From contig JBJFFZ010000141.1 of assembly GCA_051892195.1 (NCBI GenBank), positions 1-64,000 of the forward strand: a stretch of DNA of 64,000 bases, written 5' to 3'. Below, one piece after another: positions 39,980-49,091 of this stretch. The DNA is from CAKQOE01 sp051892195 (GTDB lineage Bacteria > Bacillota > Clostridia > Peptostreptococcales > Anaerovoracaceae). The position numbers were made by a program, and so were the translations under genes. The notes below the pieces were generated by a model. It was not told the DNA's origin. It saw nothing but the letters and a program-made list of their open reading frames with translations, and ran no database searches. How positions within the stretch are numbered: position 1 is the stretch's first letter; each line of letters starts with the position of its first letter.

Positions 39980-42328
39980 ATGAATAAATACAGGGTAGAA
40001 GAGGATTCTATGCAAAAAGAGATGCATAAGGAACTGAAAATAAGGCTGGCGGATTTTTTTGAGCAGCGGGGGCCGGAGGACAAAATCACCTTTTCCGAGA
40101 GGGAGCTGTCAGAGCTTTTTCAGCTGGAGGGCAAGCAGAGAGGGGAACTGACGGCCTGTCTGGACGAGCTGGAGGCAGAGGGAAAACTGGTGCGAAACGG
40201 AAAAGGAAAGTACCGGATGCCGGATACATCCTCTATGATTACAGGCACGATCCAGACCATCCGCCGGGGCTCCGGATTTCTGATTCCGGAGGACGGAAGC
40301 GAAGATGTCTATATATCCAGAGATCATCTGGAAAGTGCCATGAACGGGGACCGGGTCATGGTCCGACTGGAAACAGGAAGACCCAGGAGAAACGGACGAA
40401 GATCCGGCGTGGTAATCAATATTCTGCAGCGGTGCACCACGGAAATTACGGGAACCCTGATCCGTCACAGCAGCTATGCCTTTGTGGTTTCCGAAGACCG
40501 GCGCACAGGGGATGTGTATATTTCTGAGGAGGAGCTGGCAGGCGCCGCAGAAGGGGACAAGGTCCGGGCGGTCATCACCCGTTATGCGGACGGCACAACA
40601 GGGCTCAGAGGAAAAATCGCAGAGATATACGGAAAGGCAGGAGATCCCGAGGCGGAGCTCCGCTCGGTTCTGCATCAGTATCACATTCCGGAGTCCTTTC
40701 CGAAGCATGTGACGGCGGATGCCCATCGGGCAATAAAAGCAGTGGATTCCGGCGCCGGCGCCGGCCGGGAGGATCTCACGGGACAGCAGATCATTACCAT
40801 CGACGGAGCCGATGCAAAGGACCTGGATGATGCAGTGCATGTGGAAAAAAAGGAAAACGGCAATTACCTTCTGGGGGTACATATTGCGGACGTGAGCCAG
40901 TATGTGCAGGAGGATTCCCCTCTGGACCGGGAGGCTCTGCAGCGGGGCTGCAGCGTTTACCTGCTGGACGCCGTAGTGCCCATGCTGCCGGAGCAGCTTT
41001 CCAACGGAGTCTGCAGTCTCAATGAAAATGAGGAACGACTCACCCTGTCCATGGAGGCGGAGATTGACCCTCAGGGAAACGTGGTGTCGTACCGGATCTT
41101 TGAGAGCAGAATCCGCTCCTGTGCAAGAATGATTTACGACCAGGTATCGGATATTCTGGAGAAGCGCGATCCAGAGCTTATGGAAAAATACAGCGCCGTG
41201 TGTCCCATGCTGTTTGAGATGAAGGAGCTGGCGGAAATCCTGCGGGCAAAGCGGGTGAAGGGAGGCAGCCTGGACTTTGATCTGGACGAATCTTATATCC
41301 AGCTGGATGAAAAAGGCATGCCTGTGGACATCCGGCCTGCGGAACGCAGAACTGCAAACCGCCTCATTGAAGAATTTATGCTTGTTGCAAATCAGGTGGT
41401 GGCAGAGCATTTCTTCTGGCTGGAGGTTCCCTTCGTCTACCGGGTTCACGAAAAGCCTTCCAGAGAAAAGATGGAAAACTTCCGTGCCTTCGCAGGCACC
41501 CTGGGGTATACCCTGCGGGGATCTCTGGACAGCATCCACCCTGCAGCCCTGCGGGAAATTCTGGAAAACGCCCAGGGCAGACCGGAGGAAGGCGTTATCA
41601 GCCGCGTCATGCTGCGATCCATGCAGAAGGCGGACTATCAGCCCGTCTGCAGCGGCCATTTCGGCCTGGGCTTCAAATATTACTGCCACTTTACCTCGCC
41701 CATCCGCAGGTATCCGGATCTTATGATTCACCGGATCATAAAAAAACAGCTTCTGGGAGAACTGCCTCAAACGGATTCAGGCGCCCGGCGCCTGCAGTCT
41801 GCGGTGGAGGAGGCCTGCAGAATTTCTTCGGAAAGAGAGCGCAACGCCATCGATGCGGAGCGCACCATAGAAAAGAAGAAAAAAGTGCAGTATATGAGCA
41901 TGCACCTGGGGGAGCAGTACGAAGGAATTATCAGCGGCGTCCTGAGCGGGGGATTTTTTGCAGAGCTTCCCAACACGGTTGAGGGCTTTGTCCCGGCAGA
42001 AACCCTGGAGGATGATTACTATGAGCTGGACCAGCAGAATTACCGGCTGGTGGGACAGCACACCAGAAGAGTACTGCCTGTAGGGGCAGCAGTTCTGGTG
42101 GAGGTAGAACGCACCGACCTGCTGAACGATGAGATCACTCTGAGGCTTGTGGAGAACCGGACGTCCGGCATCAGCCCGGCACCGGAAAAGAAAAAGAGCA
42201 GAAACTATGGAAAACAAAGACCTTTGGAACCGGATCAGGTCCCAGACAGAAAAAACAGAATCCGTCATAAGAAGCATAAGCATCAAAGGCGGCGGAAAAA
42301 AGGAACCAACAGGGGCATTGCAGAGTAA
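39980..42328 (+). CDS. rnr: Ribonuclease R
   Basis: A 782-residue 3'-5' exoribonuclease that degrades structured RNA and serves in trans-translation quality control. Order: winged-helix/cold-shock N-terminus (about 15-230), RNB catalytic domain (about 265-590) with DGADAKDLDDAVHVE metal-binding aspartates and YCHFTSPIRRYPDL, S1 domain (about 640-720), and a very basic tail (KKHKHQRRRKKGTNRG). ATG 39980 has AGGAATACAGGA upstream; ATG 40010 after AGAGGA is also possible. smpB, its common neighbour, does not follow. A hairpin (GGCGCCC-TGA-AGGGCGCC) stands upstream at about 39883. Confidence 0.96.
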   Translation: MNKYRVEEDSMQKEMHKELKIRLADFFEQRGPEDKITFSERELSELFQLEGKQRGELTACLDELEAEGKLVRNGKGKYRMPDTSSMITGTIQTIRRGSGFLIPEDGSEDVYISRDHLESAMNGDRVMVRLETGRPRRNGRRSGVVINILQRCTTEITGTLIRHSSYAFVVSEDRRTGDVYISEEELAGAAEGDKVRAVITRYADGTTGLRGKIAEIYGKAGDPEAELRSVLHQYHIPESFPKHVTADAHRAIKAVDSGAGAGREDLTGQQIITIDGADAKDLDDAVHVEKKENGNYLLGVHIADVSQYVQEDSPLDREALQRGCSVYLLDAVVPMLPEQLSNGVCSLNENEERLTLSMEAEIDPQGNVVSYRIFESRIRSCARMIYDQVSDILEKRDPELMEKYSAVCPMLFEMKELAEILRAKRVKGGSLDFDLDESYIQLDEKGMPVDIRPAERRTANRLIEEFMLVANQVVAEHFFWLEVPFVYRVHEKPSREKMENFRAFAGTLGYTLRGSLDSIHPAALREILENAQGRPEEGVISRVMLRSMQKADYQPVCSGHFGLGFKYYCHFTSPIRRYPDLMIHRIIKKQLLGELPQTDSGARRLQSAVEEACRISSERERNAIDAERTIEKKKKVQYMSMHLGEQYEGIISGVLSGGFFAELPNTVEGFVPAETLEDDYYELDQQNYRLVGQHTRRVLPVGAAVLVEVERTDLLNDEITLRLVENRTSGISPAPEKKKSRNYGKQRPLEPDQVPDRKNRIRHKKHKHQRRRKKGTNRGIAE

Positions 42329-42563
42329 TCTGATGCCCCTGCCATCAGAAGAGGGGCCTGAGACGTCCGGTGGTTCCTGCAGGGTTTACACCGGGGAGCA
42401 GCTGGTGAAAGCAGCCTGCGAAAAAGCCTGCAGCAGCCTTTTGGAACAGAATTCTTCCTGTGCCGCGGGCGGCACGTACACACAGCAGGATGCGGAACTA
42501 CTGGCCCGATTCATTCTGGAGGCGGTTGCGGAGCTTTCTGAGGGCGCGCCCCTCGATTCGTGA
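42207..42563 (+). CDS. Doubtful small ORF overlapping the rnr and sigK ends
   Basis: 118 codons starting MENKDLWNRIRSQTEK. The first 40 overlap the basic tail of rnr in another frame, and the last about 22 overlap the 3' end of sigK on the opposite strand. The middle (SCRVYTGEQLVKAACEKACSSLL) looks like a soluble helical protein. No good ribosome binding site is seen at 42207 or at the in-frame ATG 42333. It may be chance, since both neighbouring genes constrain the sequence. No family is recognised. Confidence 0.3.
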   Translation: MENKDLWNRIRSQTEKTESVIRSISIKGGGKKEPTGALQSNLMPLPSEEGPETSGGSCRVYTGEQLVKAACEKACSSLLEQNSSCAAGGTYTQQDAELLARFILEAVAELSEGAPLDS

Positions 42564-43220
42564 TACATAGGAGCGGCTGATTCCAAGCTCCGAAGCGATT
42601 TCCCGCTGTGTCAGCTCCTGCCTTCCGAAAAGCCCGAAGCGGCGGATCAGGATCACCTTCTCCCGGGGAGTCAGCTCCGAATCCATGGCATGATAAAGAT
42701 CGGCGATCTCCATTTTCAGCTCCAGGTCATCGGAGACCAGGGTGCTGTCGGTTCCCAGAATATCTGTAAAGGATATATCATTTCCGTCCCGGTCGGTGCC
42801 CAGTGATTCGTTCATAGAGATTTCCACGGACTCTTTTTTGCTTTTTCTGATCCACATAAGGATTTCGTTTTCGATGCACCGGGCAGCGTAGGAGCCCAGG
42901 CGGCTGCCCCGCTCCGGAGCGTAGGAGGACACGGCCTTGATGAGGCCGATGGTGCCGATGGAGATGAGATCGCTGCGCTCGGTATGAAAGCCTGTGTATT
43001 TCCCTGCAATGTGTGCAACCAGCCGCATGTTGCGCCGGATCAGTATTTCCCGCGCCTCCTGTCTTTCTGCGTCATTTCCTTCCAGCAGAAGACGGAGGTA
43101 TTTTTTTTCGTCCTCCTGGGAGAGAGGGCGTTCAAAGGCGCTGTTTTCCGAGATGTAGGAGGGAAGGAATATAAGGGGCAGACCCGTAAGCACTGCTGCT
43201 GCAAACATACTGAAGACCAT
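42498..43220 (-). CDS. sigK: Sporulation sigma factor SigK (pro-sigma-K)
   Basis: A 240-residue sigma factor acting in the mother cell late in sporulation (coat and germination genes). It begins with a hydrophobic pro-sequence (MVFSMFAAAVLTGLPLIFLPSY), which in relatives is removed at the membrane by SpoIVFB. Regions 2 (NMRLVAHIAGKY, DLISIGTIGLIKAVSSY, YAARCIENEILMWIRKSKK), 3 and 4 (ELTPREKVILIRRFGL, TQREIASELGISRSYVSRIEGRALRKL) follow. It is one uninterrupted gene, without the skin element that splits sigK in some Bacillus and Clostridioides strains. AAAGGATGG precedes the ATG. Its presence indicates a spore former. Confidence 0.95.
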   Translation of the reverse strand: MVFSMFAAAVLTGLPLIFLPSYISENSAFERPLSQEDEKKYLRLLLEGNDAERQEAREILIRRNMRLVAHIAGKYTGFHTERSDLISIGTIGLIKAVSSYAPERGSRLGSYAARCIENEILMWIRKSKKESVEISMNESLGTDRDGNDISFTDILGTDSTLVSDDLELKMEIADLYHAMDSELTPREKVILIRRFGLFGRQELTQREIASELGISRSYVSRIEGRALRKLRNRLQNESGQ

Positions 43221-43351
43221 AGTCAGACCATCCTTTCTGTATCTATCTGAAATTATATGGAAACAGGGCGTGTACTATTCCCCTTTTCGGGCTTCCGGCA
43301 GCGGCAGAAAAGGATGGAGGGGAGGTTTTGGCGATCTTAAGATAATTGTGT

Positions 43352-43380
43352 TTGCGATGCAACAGGTCAGATGGTAAAAT
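43352..43380 (+). promoter_or_regulatory. Promoter of the second ABC-F gene
   Basis: -35 TTGCGA (43352-43357), 17-nt spacer, extended -10 TGGTAAAAT (hexamer 43375-43380), about 40 bp before the start. Confidence 0.7.
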
Positions 43381-43419
43381 GATTCATCAGTATATAAATT
43401 GATCGGGAGAATAACACAA

Positions 43420-44976
43420 ATGAGTATTGTTACAGTAGAACACCTGTCCCACGGATTTGGAGACAGAGCGATTTTCAATGATGTATCCTTTCGTCTTCTG
43501 AAGGGGGAGCATATCGGACTCATCGGAGCAAACGGTGAGGGAAAATCTACTTTCATGAATATTATAACCGGCACTCTGCAGCCGGATGAGGGCAGGATCG
43601 AATGGGCAAAGAACTGCCGCATCGGGTATCTGGATCAGCACACGGTGCTGGAAAAGGGAATGACCATCCGGGATGTTCTGTCCTCCGCCTTTTCTTTCCT
43701 GTTTGATATGGAAGCCCGCATGAATGTGATCTGCGATGCCATGGCAGAGGCGGATGAGCAGCAGATGGAGGCGTATCTGGAAGAACTGGGGATGATTCAG
43801 GATATGCTGACGGTCCATGACTTTTATATGATCGATTCCAAGGTGGAAGAGGTCGCAAGGGCTCTGGGGCTTCTGGATCTGGGCCTGGACCGGGACGTGA
43901 CGGATCTGTCCGGAGGGCAGCGCACCAAGGTTCTCTTAGGAAAGCTGCTGCTGGAAAAACCGGATGTGCTTCTTTTAGACGAACCTACAAACTACCTGGA
44001 TGTTCAGCATATTGAGTGGCTGAAGCGGTATCTCAACGATTACGAAAACGCTTTTGTCCTGATTTCTCATGACCTTCCGTTCCTCAACAGCGTGATCAAT
44101 GTGGTCTATCATATGGAAAACCAGGAATTCAACCGCTATGTGGGCAACTACGATGACTTTATGAAGGTCTACGAAATGAAAAAAGCCCAGCTGGAGGCGG
44201 CCTATAACCGCCAGCAGAAGGAAATCGCAGATCTGAAGGATTTTGTAAACCGCAACAAGGCAAGAGTTGCCACCAGAAATATGGCCATGTCCAGACAGAA
44301 GAAACTGGATAAAATGGAAATGATTGAGCTGGCCGCAGAGCGGCCGAAGCCGGAGTTCCATTTCAAGACTGCAAGAACTCCGGGCAGATACATTTTTACT
44401 ACAAAGGATCTGGTGATCGGTTACGATGAGCCTCTGAGCATTCCCCTGAATCTTGAAATGCAGCGGGGAAGCAAAATTGCCCTGATCGGCTCAAACGGCA
44501 TCGGCAAAACCACCCTCCTGAAGAGTCTTCTGGGTCTGATTCCGCCTCTTGGGGGCACGGTGGAGCAGGGAGATTTTCTTCAGATTGGATATTTTGAGCA
44601 GGAAATGGACAAAAATATACAGACCACCTGTATCGAGGAAATCTGGAAGGAGTTTCCCTCTTATTCGCAGTACGAGGTGCGCTCGGCTCTGGCAAAGTGC
44701 GGCCTGACTACAAAGCACATCGAAAGTCTTGTGCGGGTTCTTTCCGGAGGGGAGCAGGCGAAGGTGCGGCTGTGCAAGCTCATCAACAGAGAATCCAACG
44801 TGCTTCTGCTGGACGAGCCCACCAATCATCTGGATCAGGACGCCAAGAACGAGCTGAAGCGGGCCCTGCAGGAGTATAAGGGAAGCATTCTGATGGTGTG
44901 CCATGAGCCGGAGTTCTACGAGGGATGGACTACGGAGGTCTGGGACTGCTCCCGGTGGACCACGAGGCTGGTGTAA
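43420..44976 (+). CDS. ABC-F family ATP-binding protein
   Basis: A 518-residue twin-cassette protein without membrane segments. Cassette 1: Walker A GANGEGKST, signature LSGGQRTKVLLGKLL, DEPTNYLDV. Cassette 2: GSNGIGKTT, LSGGEQAKVRLCKLI, DEPTNHLDQ. The linker (about 235-305) is basic and helical (KAQLEAAYNRQQKEIADLK, then RQKKLDKMEMIEL). There is no C-terminal extension, which, together with LSGGQ in the first cassette, groups it with the YbiT-like ABC-F proteins that act on ribosomes, rather than with the longer paralogue at 8064. ATG 43420 follows CGGGAG. Monocistronic. Confidence 0.92.
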   Translation: MSIVTVEHLSHGFGDRAIFNDVSFRLLKGEHIGLIGANGEGKSTFMNIITGTLQPDEGRIEWAKNCRIGYLDQHTVLEKGMTIRDVLSSAFSFLFDMEARMNVICDAMAEADEQQMEAYLEELGMIQDMLTVHDFYMIDSKVEEVARALGLLDLGLDRDVTDLSGGQRTKVLLGKLLLEKPDVLLLDEPTNYLDVQHIEWLKRYLNDYENAFVLISHDLPFLNSVINVVYHMENQEFNRYVGNYDDFMKVYEMKKAQLEAAYNRQQKEIADLKDFVNRNKARVATRNMAMSRQKKLDKMEMIELAAERPKPEFHFKTARTPGRYIFTTKDLVIGYDEPLSIPLNLEMQRGSKIALIGSNGIGKTTLLKSLLGLIPPLGGTVEQGDFLQIGYFEQEMDKNIQTTCIEEIWKEFPSYSQYEVRSALAKCGLTTKHIESLVRVLSGGEQAKVRLCKLINRESNVLLLDEPTNHLDQDAKNELKRALQEYKGSILMVCHEPEFYEGWTTEVWDCSRWTTRLV

Positions 44977-45049
44977 GGGACGGGCCGGATGACTTCTGTT
45001 TCTCTGAAAACTCTTTTCTGAAATCTTTCTTTTACAGAGGAATGTATTC

Positions 45050-45078
45050 TTGTATGGCAAAGGTTTAAGTGATACAAT
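45050..45078 (+). promoter_or_regulatory. Promoter of the maf-mre operon
   Basis: -35 TTGTAT (45050-45055), 17-nt spacer, -10 TACAAT (45073-45078), about 85 bp before maf. Confidence 0.65.
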
Positions 45079-45162
45079 GTTTAGGCTGACAATTCGGAAT
45101 GTTTCAGGCATTTTCAGCAGGGGCATATCCGGGGTCGGTACATTCAGGACAGGAGTATGGAT

Positions 45163-45801
45163 ATGAAGGACAGAATTATTCTTGCGTCTGCATCCCCCAG
45201 GAGGATTGAGATCCTGAGAAGGCACGGGGCAGAGGGCATTGTAATGCCTGCGGATGTGGATGAATTTCTTCCGGAGGGTACGGAGCCCCGTACGGGCTGT
45301 ATGTACAACGCTCTGAAAAAAGCACTGTATGTGGAGTCTCTGCTGAAGGATGATCCTGCAGAGGATGCCGCGGAGGCGGACACCTTTATCATAGGGGCGG
45401 ACACCATCGTCTTTGACGGGAGGATTCTCGGAAAACCCCAAAACGATGCAGAGGCATTTTCCATTCTTCAGTCCCTCAGAAACAGAACCCATCAGGTTAT
45501 GACCGGCACGGCAGTGATCCGTGCGGGAAAGGATGACCGGAGGGTTTTCTGTGAATGTACCTCGGTCAGCTTTGGGGAATACAGCGATCAGGAGATCCTG
45601 GATTATATCGCAACGGGGGAACCGGCGGACAAGGCCGGTGCATATGCGATCCAGGGAGGCTGGTCTGCGCATGTAACCGAAATCAGCGGTGATTATTACA
45701 ATGTCATTGGGCTTCCGTGGGAACGGCTCCGAAAGGAACTTCTTTCCATGGGTGCGGATGTGCAGTTTTCAGAAGAACAGCACATCGGAGAAAGCAGATG
45801 A
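45163..45801 (+). CDS. maf: Maf-like nucleotide pyrophosphatase
   Basis: A 212-residue house-cleaning enzyme that hydrolyses non-canonical or surplus nucleoside triphosphates to monophosphates, linked to septum control in Bacillus. The family start ILASASPRRIEIL, the GADTIV segment with the catalytic Asp, and GEPADKAGAYAIQG are present. ATG 45163 is preferred over 45157 because CAGGAG needs the longer spacing. First gene of the shape operon; it overlaps radC by 4 nt (ATGA). Confidence 0.93.
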   Translation: MKDRIILASASPRRIEILRRHGAEGIVMPADVDEFLPEGTEPRTGCMYNALKKALYVESLLKDDPAEDAAEADTFIIGADTIVFDGRILGKPQNDAEAFSILQSLRNRTHQVMTGTAVIRAGKDDRRVFCECTSVSFGEYSDQEILDYIATGEPADKAGAYAIQGGWSAHVTEISGDYYNVIGLPWERLRKELLSMGADVQFSEEQHIGESR

Positions 45802-46526
45802 CAGAAAAAACAAACGAAATAAACAGTATTGCGGGAAACGGAACCATCAAGGCATTTCCGAAGATGGAGCGGCCCAGAGAAAAGATGGGAAGAAACGGGG
45901 TTTCTTCTCTGTCCAATGCGGAGCTGCTTGCGATTCTGCTGGGCAGCGGGACCCGGGGGGTATCCGCTCTGGCACTGGCAGAGCAGATTCTGTCGGCGGA
46001 TTCCTCGGGATTACTGTTTCTCAATGACTGTACCCCGGAGGAGCTGTGCAGGCTCCAGGGGATAGGTCCGGCCAAGGCTGCTGTGATTATTGCAGCTGCA
46101 GAGCTGGGAAGGCGGCTCATGACGACCCCGAGAAACGAAGAAATCGACGCTTCTTCGCCTGAGGCGGTGGCCGCACTTTTTATGCAGAACATGCGGCATC
46201 TGAAAAAGGAATGCTTTCGTGTACTGCTTTTAAATGTAAAAAACAGAATCATATCCATCGAGGAGGTATCGGCAGGCACGCTGAATTCTGCAGATGCACA
46301 TCCCAGGGAAGTTTTTGCGGCACCTCTGCGCAGGGGCGCAGCAAACGTAATCCTCGTCCACAACCATCCCAGCGGAAATCCGGAGCCCAGCGCTGCAGAC
46401 CTGGATCTGACCCGGAGGCTGGTATGGGCCGGAAGGATTCTGGGAATCGGCGTTCTGGATCATATTGTGATCGGCGACGGGACGTTTGTCAGCATGAAGA
46501 TGGAAGGATTGCTGAAAGATTATTAA
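45798..46526 (+). CDS. radC: RadC family JAB-domain protein
   Basis: A 242-residue protein with an N-terminal helix-hairpin-helix region (LSNAELLAILLGSG, then CRLQGIGPAKAAVIIAAAELG) and a C-terminal JAB/MPN metallopeptidase-like domain containing VHNHPSGNPEPSAADLDLT. Despite its name a repair role is unproven; the gene sits conservatively between maf and mreB in Firmicutes, as here. Start ATG 45798 overlaps the maf stop. Confidence 0.93.
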   Translation: MTEKTNEINSIAGNGTIKAFPKMERPREKMGRNGVSSLSNAELLAILLGSGTRGVSALALAEQILSADSSGLLFLNDCTPEELCRLQGIGPAKAAVIIAAAELGRRLMTTPRNEEIDASSPEAVAALFMQNMRHLKKECFRVLLLNVKNRIISIEEVSAGTLNSADAHPREVFAAPLRRGAANVILVHNHPSGNPEPSAADLDLTRRLVWAGRILGIGVLDHIVIGDGTFVSMKMEGLLKDY

Positions 46527-46574
46527 AACAATGTTTATATTATAATGATGCATATTCGCACAAAGGAGAAAGAA

Positions 46575-47645
46575 ATGGGTTTAAGTCTGTTCAAGCAGGA
46601 CATCGGAATCGATCTGGGTACCGCAAATACCCTGGTCTATATCAAGGGTAAGGGGATTGTCCTGGATGAGGCTTCTGTGGTGGCTTATAACACAAACACA
46701 AAAAAAGTGATTGCAGTGGGTAATGAAGCAAAAAATATGCTGGGGGCCGCTCCTCCGCATATCAAGGTTGTCCGTCCCCTCAGAGATGGCGTTATTTCTG
46801 ATTTCGGCATGACCCACAGGATGCTGAAATCTTTCCTTCAGCAGGTGATCACCACGTCCTCTTTCTTCACTTCCGTGAGGGTTGTGGTGGGTGTTCCTTC
46901 CGGAGTTACAGAGGTGGAAAAGCGCGCTGTGGAAGAAGTGACGAGACAGATGGGCGCAAAGGAGGTTTTCATCATGGAAGAGCCTATGGCTGCCGCCATC
47001 GGTTCCGGCCTCGATGTGGATTCCTCCACCGGATGCATGATCACGGACATCGGCGGCGGAACCTCTGATATTGCAATTATCGCTCTCGGAGGAATTGTCA
47101 CCAGCACATCTCTGCGCATGGCGGGGGATACCATGAACGAATCCATCATCAACTATATCCGCAAGGTCTACAGCCTTCTCATCGGTGAAAAGATGGCGGA
47201 AAAGGTTAAGATCGCAGTGGGCTGCGCATTTATGGATGAAAGTGATCCGGAATGGAATCAGAAGACCCTTGTCAGCGGAAGAGATCTTGTGACCGGCCTG
47301 CCGAAGACGCTGGAAATATCATCAAAGGATGTATGCAAGGCTTTGGAGGAGTGTGTGGAGGAGATCATCGGCGGCATAAAGGCAACGCTGGAAAATGCAC
47401 CTCCGGAGCTGGCTGCCGATATTATCAATACCGGCATGACCCTTGCCGGCGGCGGCGCGTTTCTGCGGGGGCTTGATGTCCTGATCGAAAGGGAAACAGG
47501 CATCCGAACCATCATTGCCGAAAATGCTGCGGAAGCTGTGGCTATGGGAACCGGGCTCAGCCTTCAGAATATGAGCACCATCGAATCTCATGTCAGAGCG
47601 AAGAATCCTTATCAGAATGTCAGCCAGAGCGGAAGCGGATATTAG
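46575..47645 (+). CDS. mreB: Rod shape-determining protein MreB
   Basis: A 356-residue bacterial actin that forms membrane-bound filaments guiding lateral wall synthesis. Actin-fold nucleotide motifs: IGIDLGTANTLVY (phosphate 1), GCMITDIGGGTSDIAII (phosphate 2), and MTLAGGGAFLRGLD (adenosine). The C-terminus is longer than usual by a polar Asn/Gln/Ser-rich tail (NPYQNVSQSGSGY). AAAGGAG lies 6 nt before ATG 46575. First of mreB-mreC-mreD-PBP2. Confidence 0.97.
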   Translation: MGLSLFKQDIGIDLGTANTLVYIKGKGIVLDEASVVAYNTNTKKVIAVGNEAKNMLGAAPPHIKVVRPLRDGVISDFGMTHRMLKSFLQQVITTSSFFTSVRVVVGVPSGVTEVEKRAVEEVTRQMGAKEVFIMEEPMAAAIGSGLDVDSSTGCMITDIGGGTSDIAIIALGGIVTSTSLRMAGDTMNESIINYIRKVYSLLIGEKMAEKVKIAVGCAFMDESDPEWNQKTLVSGRDLVTGLPKTLEISSKDVCKALEECVEEIIGGIKATLENAPPELAADIINTGMTLAGGGAFLRGLDVLIERETGIRTIIAENAAEAVAMGTGLSLQNMSTIESHVRAKNPYQNVSQSGSGY

Positions 47646-47668
47646 TCTGAAACGGACGGAGCGGTTGT

Positions 47669-48493
47669 ATGAGCTGGATGAAAGATCATATGAAACTACT
47701 GATAATAATGATCGTCATTGGAGTGCTGGTGGCGATTATTGTTATTTCATCATTGAATTCAGGAAATCAGAATGCAGTGGAACGGGGCGTTCAGACAACG
47801 GCGGCTGCCGTTGCATCCCCGGTATCTTCTGCGGCAAACGGATTCGCTTCATTCTTCGGGGGACTGGTTCATTTCCGGGACAACCAGAGGGAAAACTACC
47901 AGCTGAAGAAGGAACTGGAGGAGCTGAACGAGGAGCTGGCAAAAGCGCAGCTTACGCAGTATGAGCTCAGCCAGCTGCAGAGCCTCAGAAATGAACTGAA
48001 TCTGGCCACGTATGATGATACCTATCACCGGGTCACTGCAGAAGTGATTTCCATTGACAGTGCTGATATATATAATATTTTCAATATCAGCGCAGGCACG
48101 GAGGACGGCATCGGTGTGGATGATCTCGTGATCAATCAGGACGGGCTGGTAGGCAGGATTATGTCTGTGGGAAAAAACTGGGCAAAAGTGGAAGGGATTA
48201 TAGATTCTTCCAATTCTGTAAGCTTTACCATAGCAAGAGATCCCTCGGTTACGGGAATTATGACAGGGAATGGAAAAGGCGCCATGACCGGCTATATTTT
48301 TGACGAGACACAATCCATTATCGAGGGGGATACACTGATTACGTCCGGAATCGGTTACTATCCTGCGGGGATCAGGATCGGCGAGATTACCTCTGTCAAT
48401 CTGGATTCCAGCACAAAACAGAAAAATCTCGAGGCGAAGTCTGCAGTCAATTTTAATTCGATCCGCTTTGTAACAGTGCTTTCAAAGCAGTGA
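47669..48493 (+). CDS. mreC: Rod shape-determining protein MreC
   Basis: A 274-residue bitopic membrane protein: a short cytoplasmic N-terminus, one membrane segment (about 10-29), a coiled coil (about 70-105, ENYQLKKELEELNEELAKAQ) and a periplasmic-side double beta-barrel (about 110-270). It links MreB filaments to PBP2 and RodA. It follows mreB by 23 bp and has GGAG upstream. Confidence 0.95.
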   Translation: MSWMKDHMKLLIIMIVIGVLVAIIVISSLNSGNQNAVERGVQTTAAAVASPVSSAANGFASFFGGLVHFRDNQRENYQLKKELEELNEELAKAQLTQYELSQLQSLRNELNLATYDDTYHRVTAEVISIDSADIYNIFNISAGTEDGIGVDDLVINQDGLVGRIMSVGKNWAKVEGIIDSSNSVSFTIARDPSVTGIMTGNGKGAMTGYIFDETQSIIEGDTLITSGIGYYPAGIRIGEITSVNLDSSTKQKNLEAKSAVNFNSIRFVTVLSKQ

Positions 48494-48548
48494 CGGAACA
48501 GCTGAAGCCGGCGTGCATCCGGGCTGCTGCTTTGGGGGAACGGCAGAA

Positions 48549-49031
48549 ATGAAAAAGATACATTTGTTTATTATATATTTTATAAGTCTGATTCTTCAGC
48601 TTACGGTGGTTCCGCACCTGGCTGTGGCCGGGACTTCACCGGATCTGATTCTTGTGCTGACCATGGTGTTTTCCTTTTTTTACGAGGATTTCAACGGGAT
48701 TTTCTTCGGGATTGCCTTCAGCATTCTCAGGGATGTCTGTGTGGGTCCGGCGGCGGGTATTTCTGCGGTGATGCTGTTTCTGATCGGAATTTCTCTGCAG
48801 TTTGCCAGGTTTGCTGTATACAGAGACAATAAAGTGATCCTGTTTTTTGTGTGCACTATGTGCACCGCTGTATACTATGCAGGGTGCTGGGGACTGTCCG
48901 TGCTTCTGCTTCAGTATCCCATCAGCTTTGTTGTGGCTGCTGCAAAGATTCCCGTTGCCATTGTGTGGAACTATATCGTTCTTCTGGGTGTGTGCCATTT
49001 TGCCAGAAAGACCGACGGCTTTACAGTGTAA
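48549..49031 (+). CDS. mreD: Rod shape-determining protein MreD
   Basis: A 160-residue hydrophobic protein with about five membrane segments, starting KKIHLFIIYFISLILQLTVVPHL and containing DLILVLTMVFSFFYEDFNGIFFGIAFSILRDVC, typical of MreD. It completes the elongasome core with MreB and MreC. ATG 48549 is chosen over the frame's earlier start at 48513 because the hydrophobic segment begins there and GGGGAACGG lies upstream. Confidence 0.92.
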   Translation: MKKIHLFIIYFISLILQLTVVPHLAVAGTSPDLILVLTMVFSFFYEDFNGIFFGIAFSILRDVCVGPAAGISAVMLFLIGISLQFARFAVYRDNKVILFFVCTMCTAVYYAGCWGLSVLLLQYPISFVVAAAKIPVAIVWNYIVLLGVCHFARKTDGFTV

Positions 49032-49091
49032 GCATGATCACAGGAAGAAATGCCCTGCGTGAGAACGGGTATTGTGTTTGAGGTATCGTCT

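Noticed and set aside
40109..41770. 553-residue minus-strand ORF
   Set aside because: It lies entirely antisense to rnr, whose catalytic motifs and codon pattern are clear; the minus-strand product is His/Arg/Cys-rich and looks like no protein family.
44491..45672. 393-residue minus-strand ORF across the ABC-F/maf gap
   Set aside because: It overlaps two secure plus-strand genes (ABC-F and maf) and crosses their promoter region; no family resemblance.
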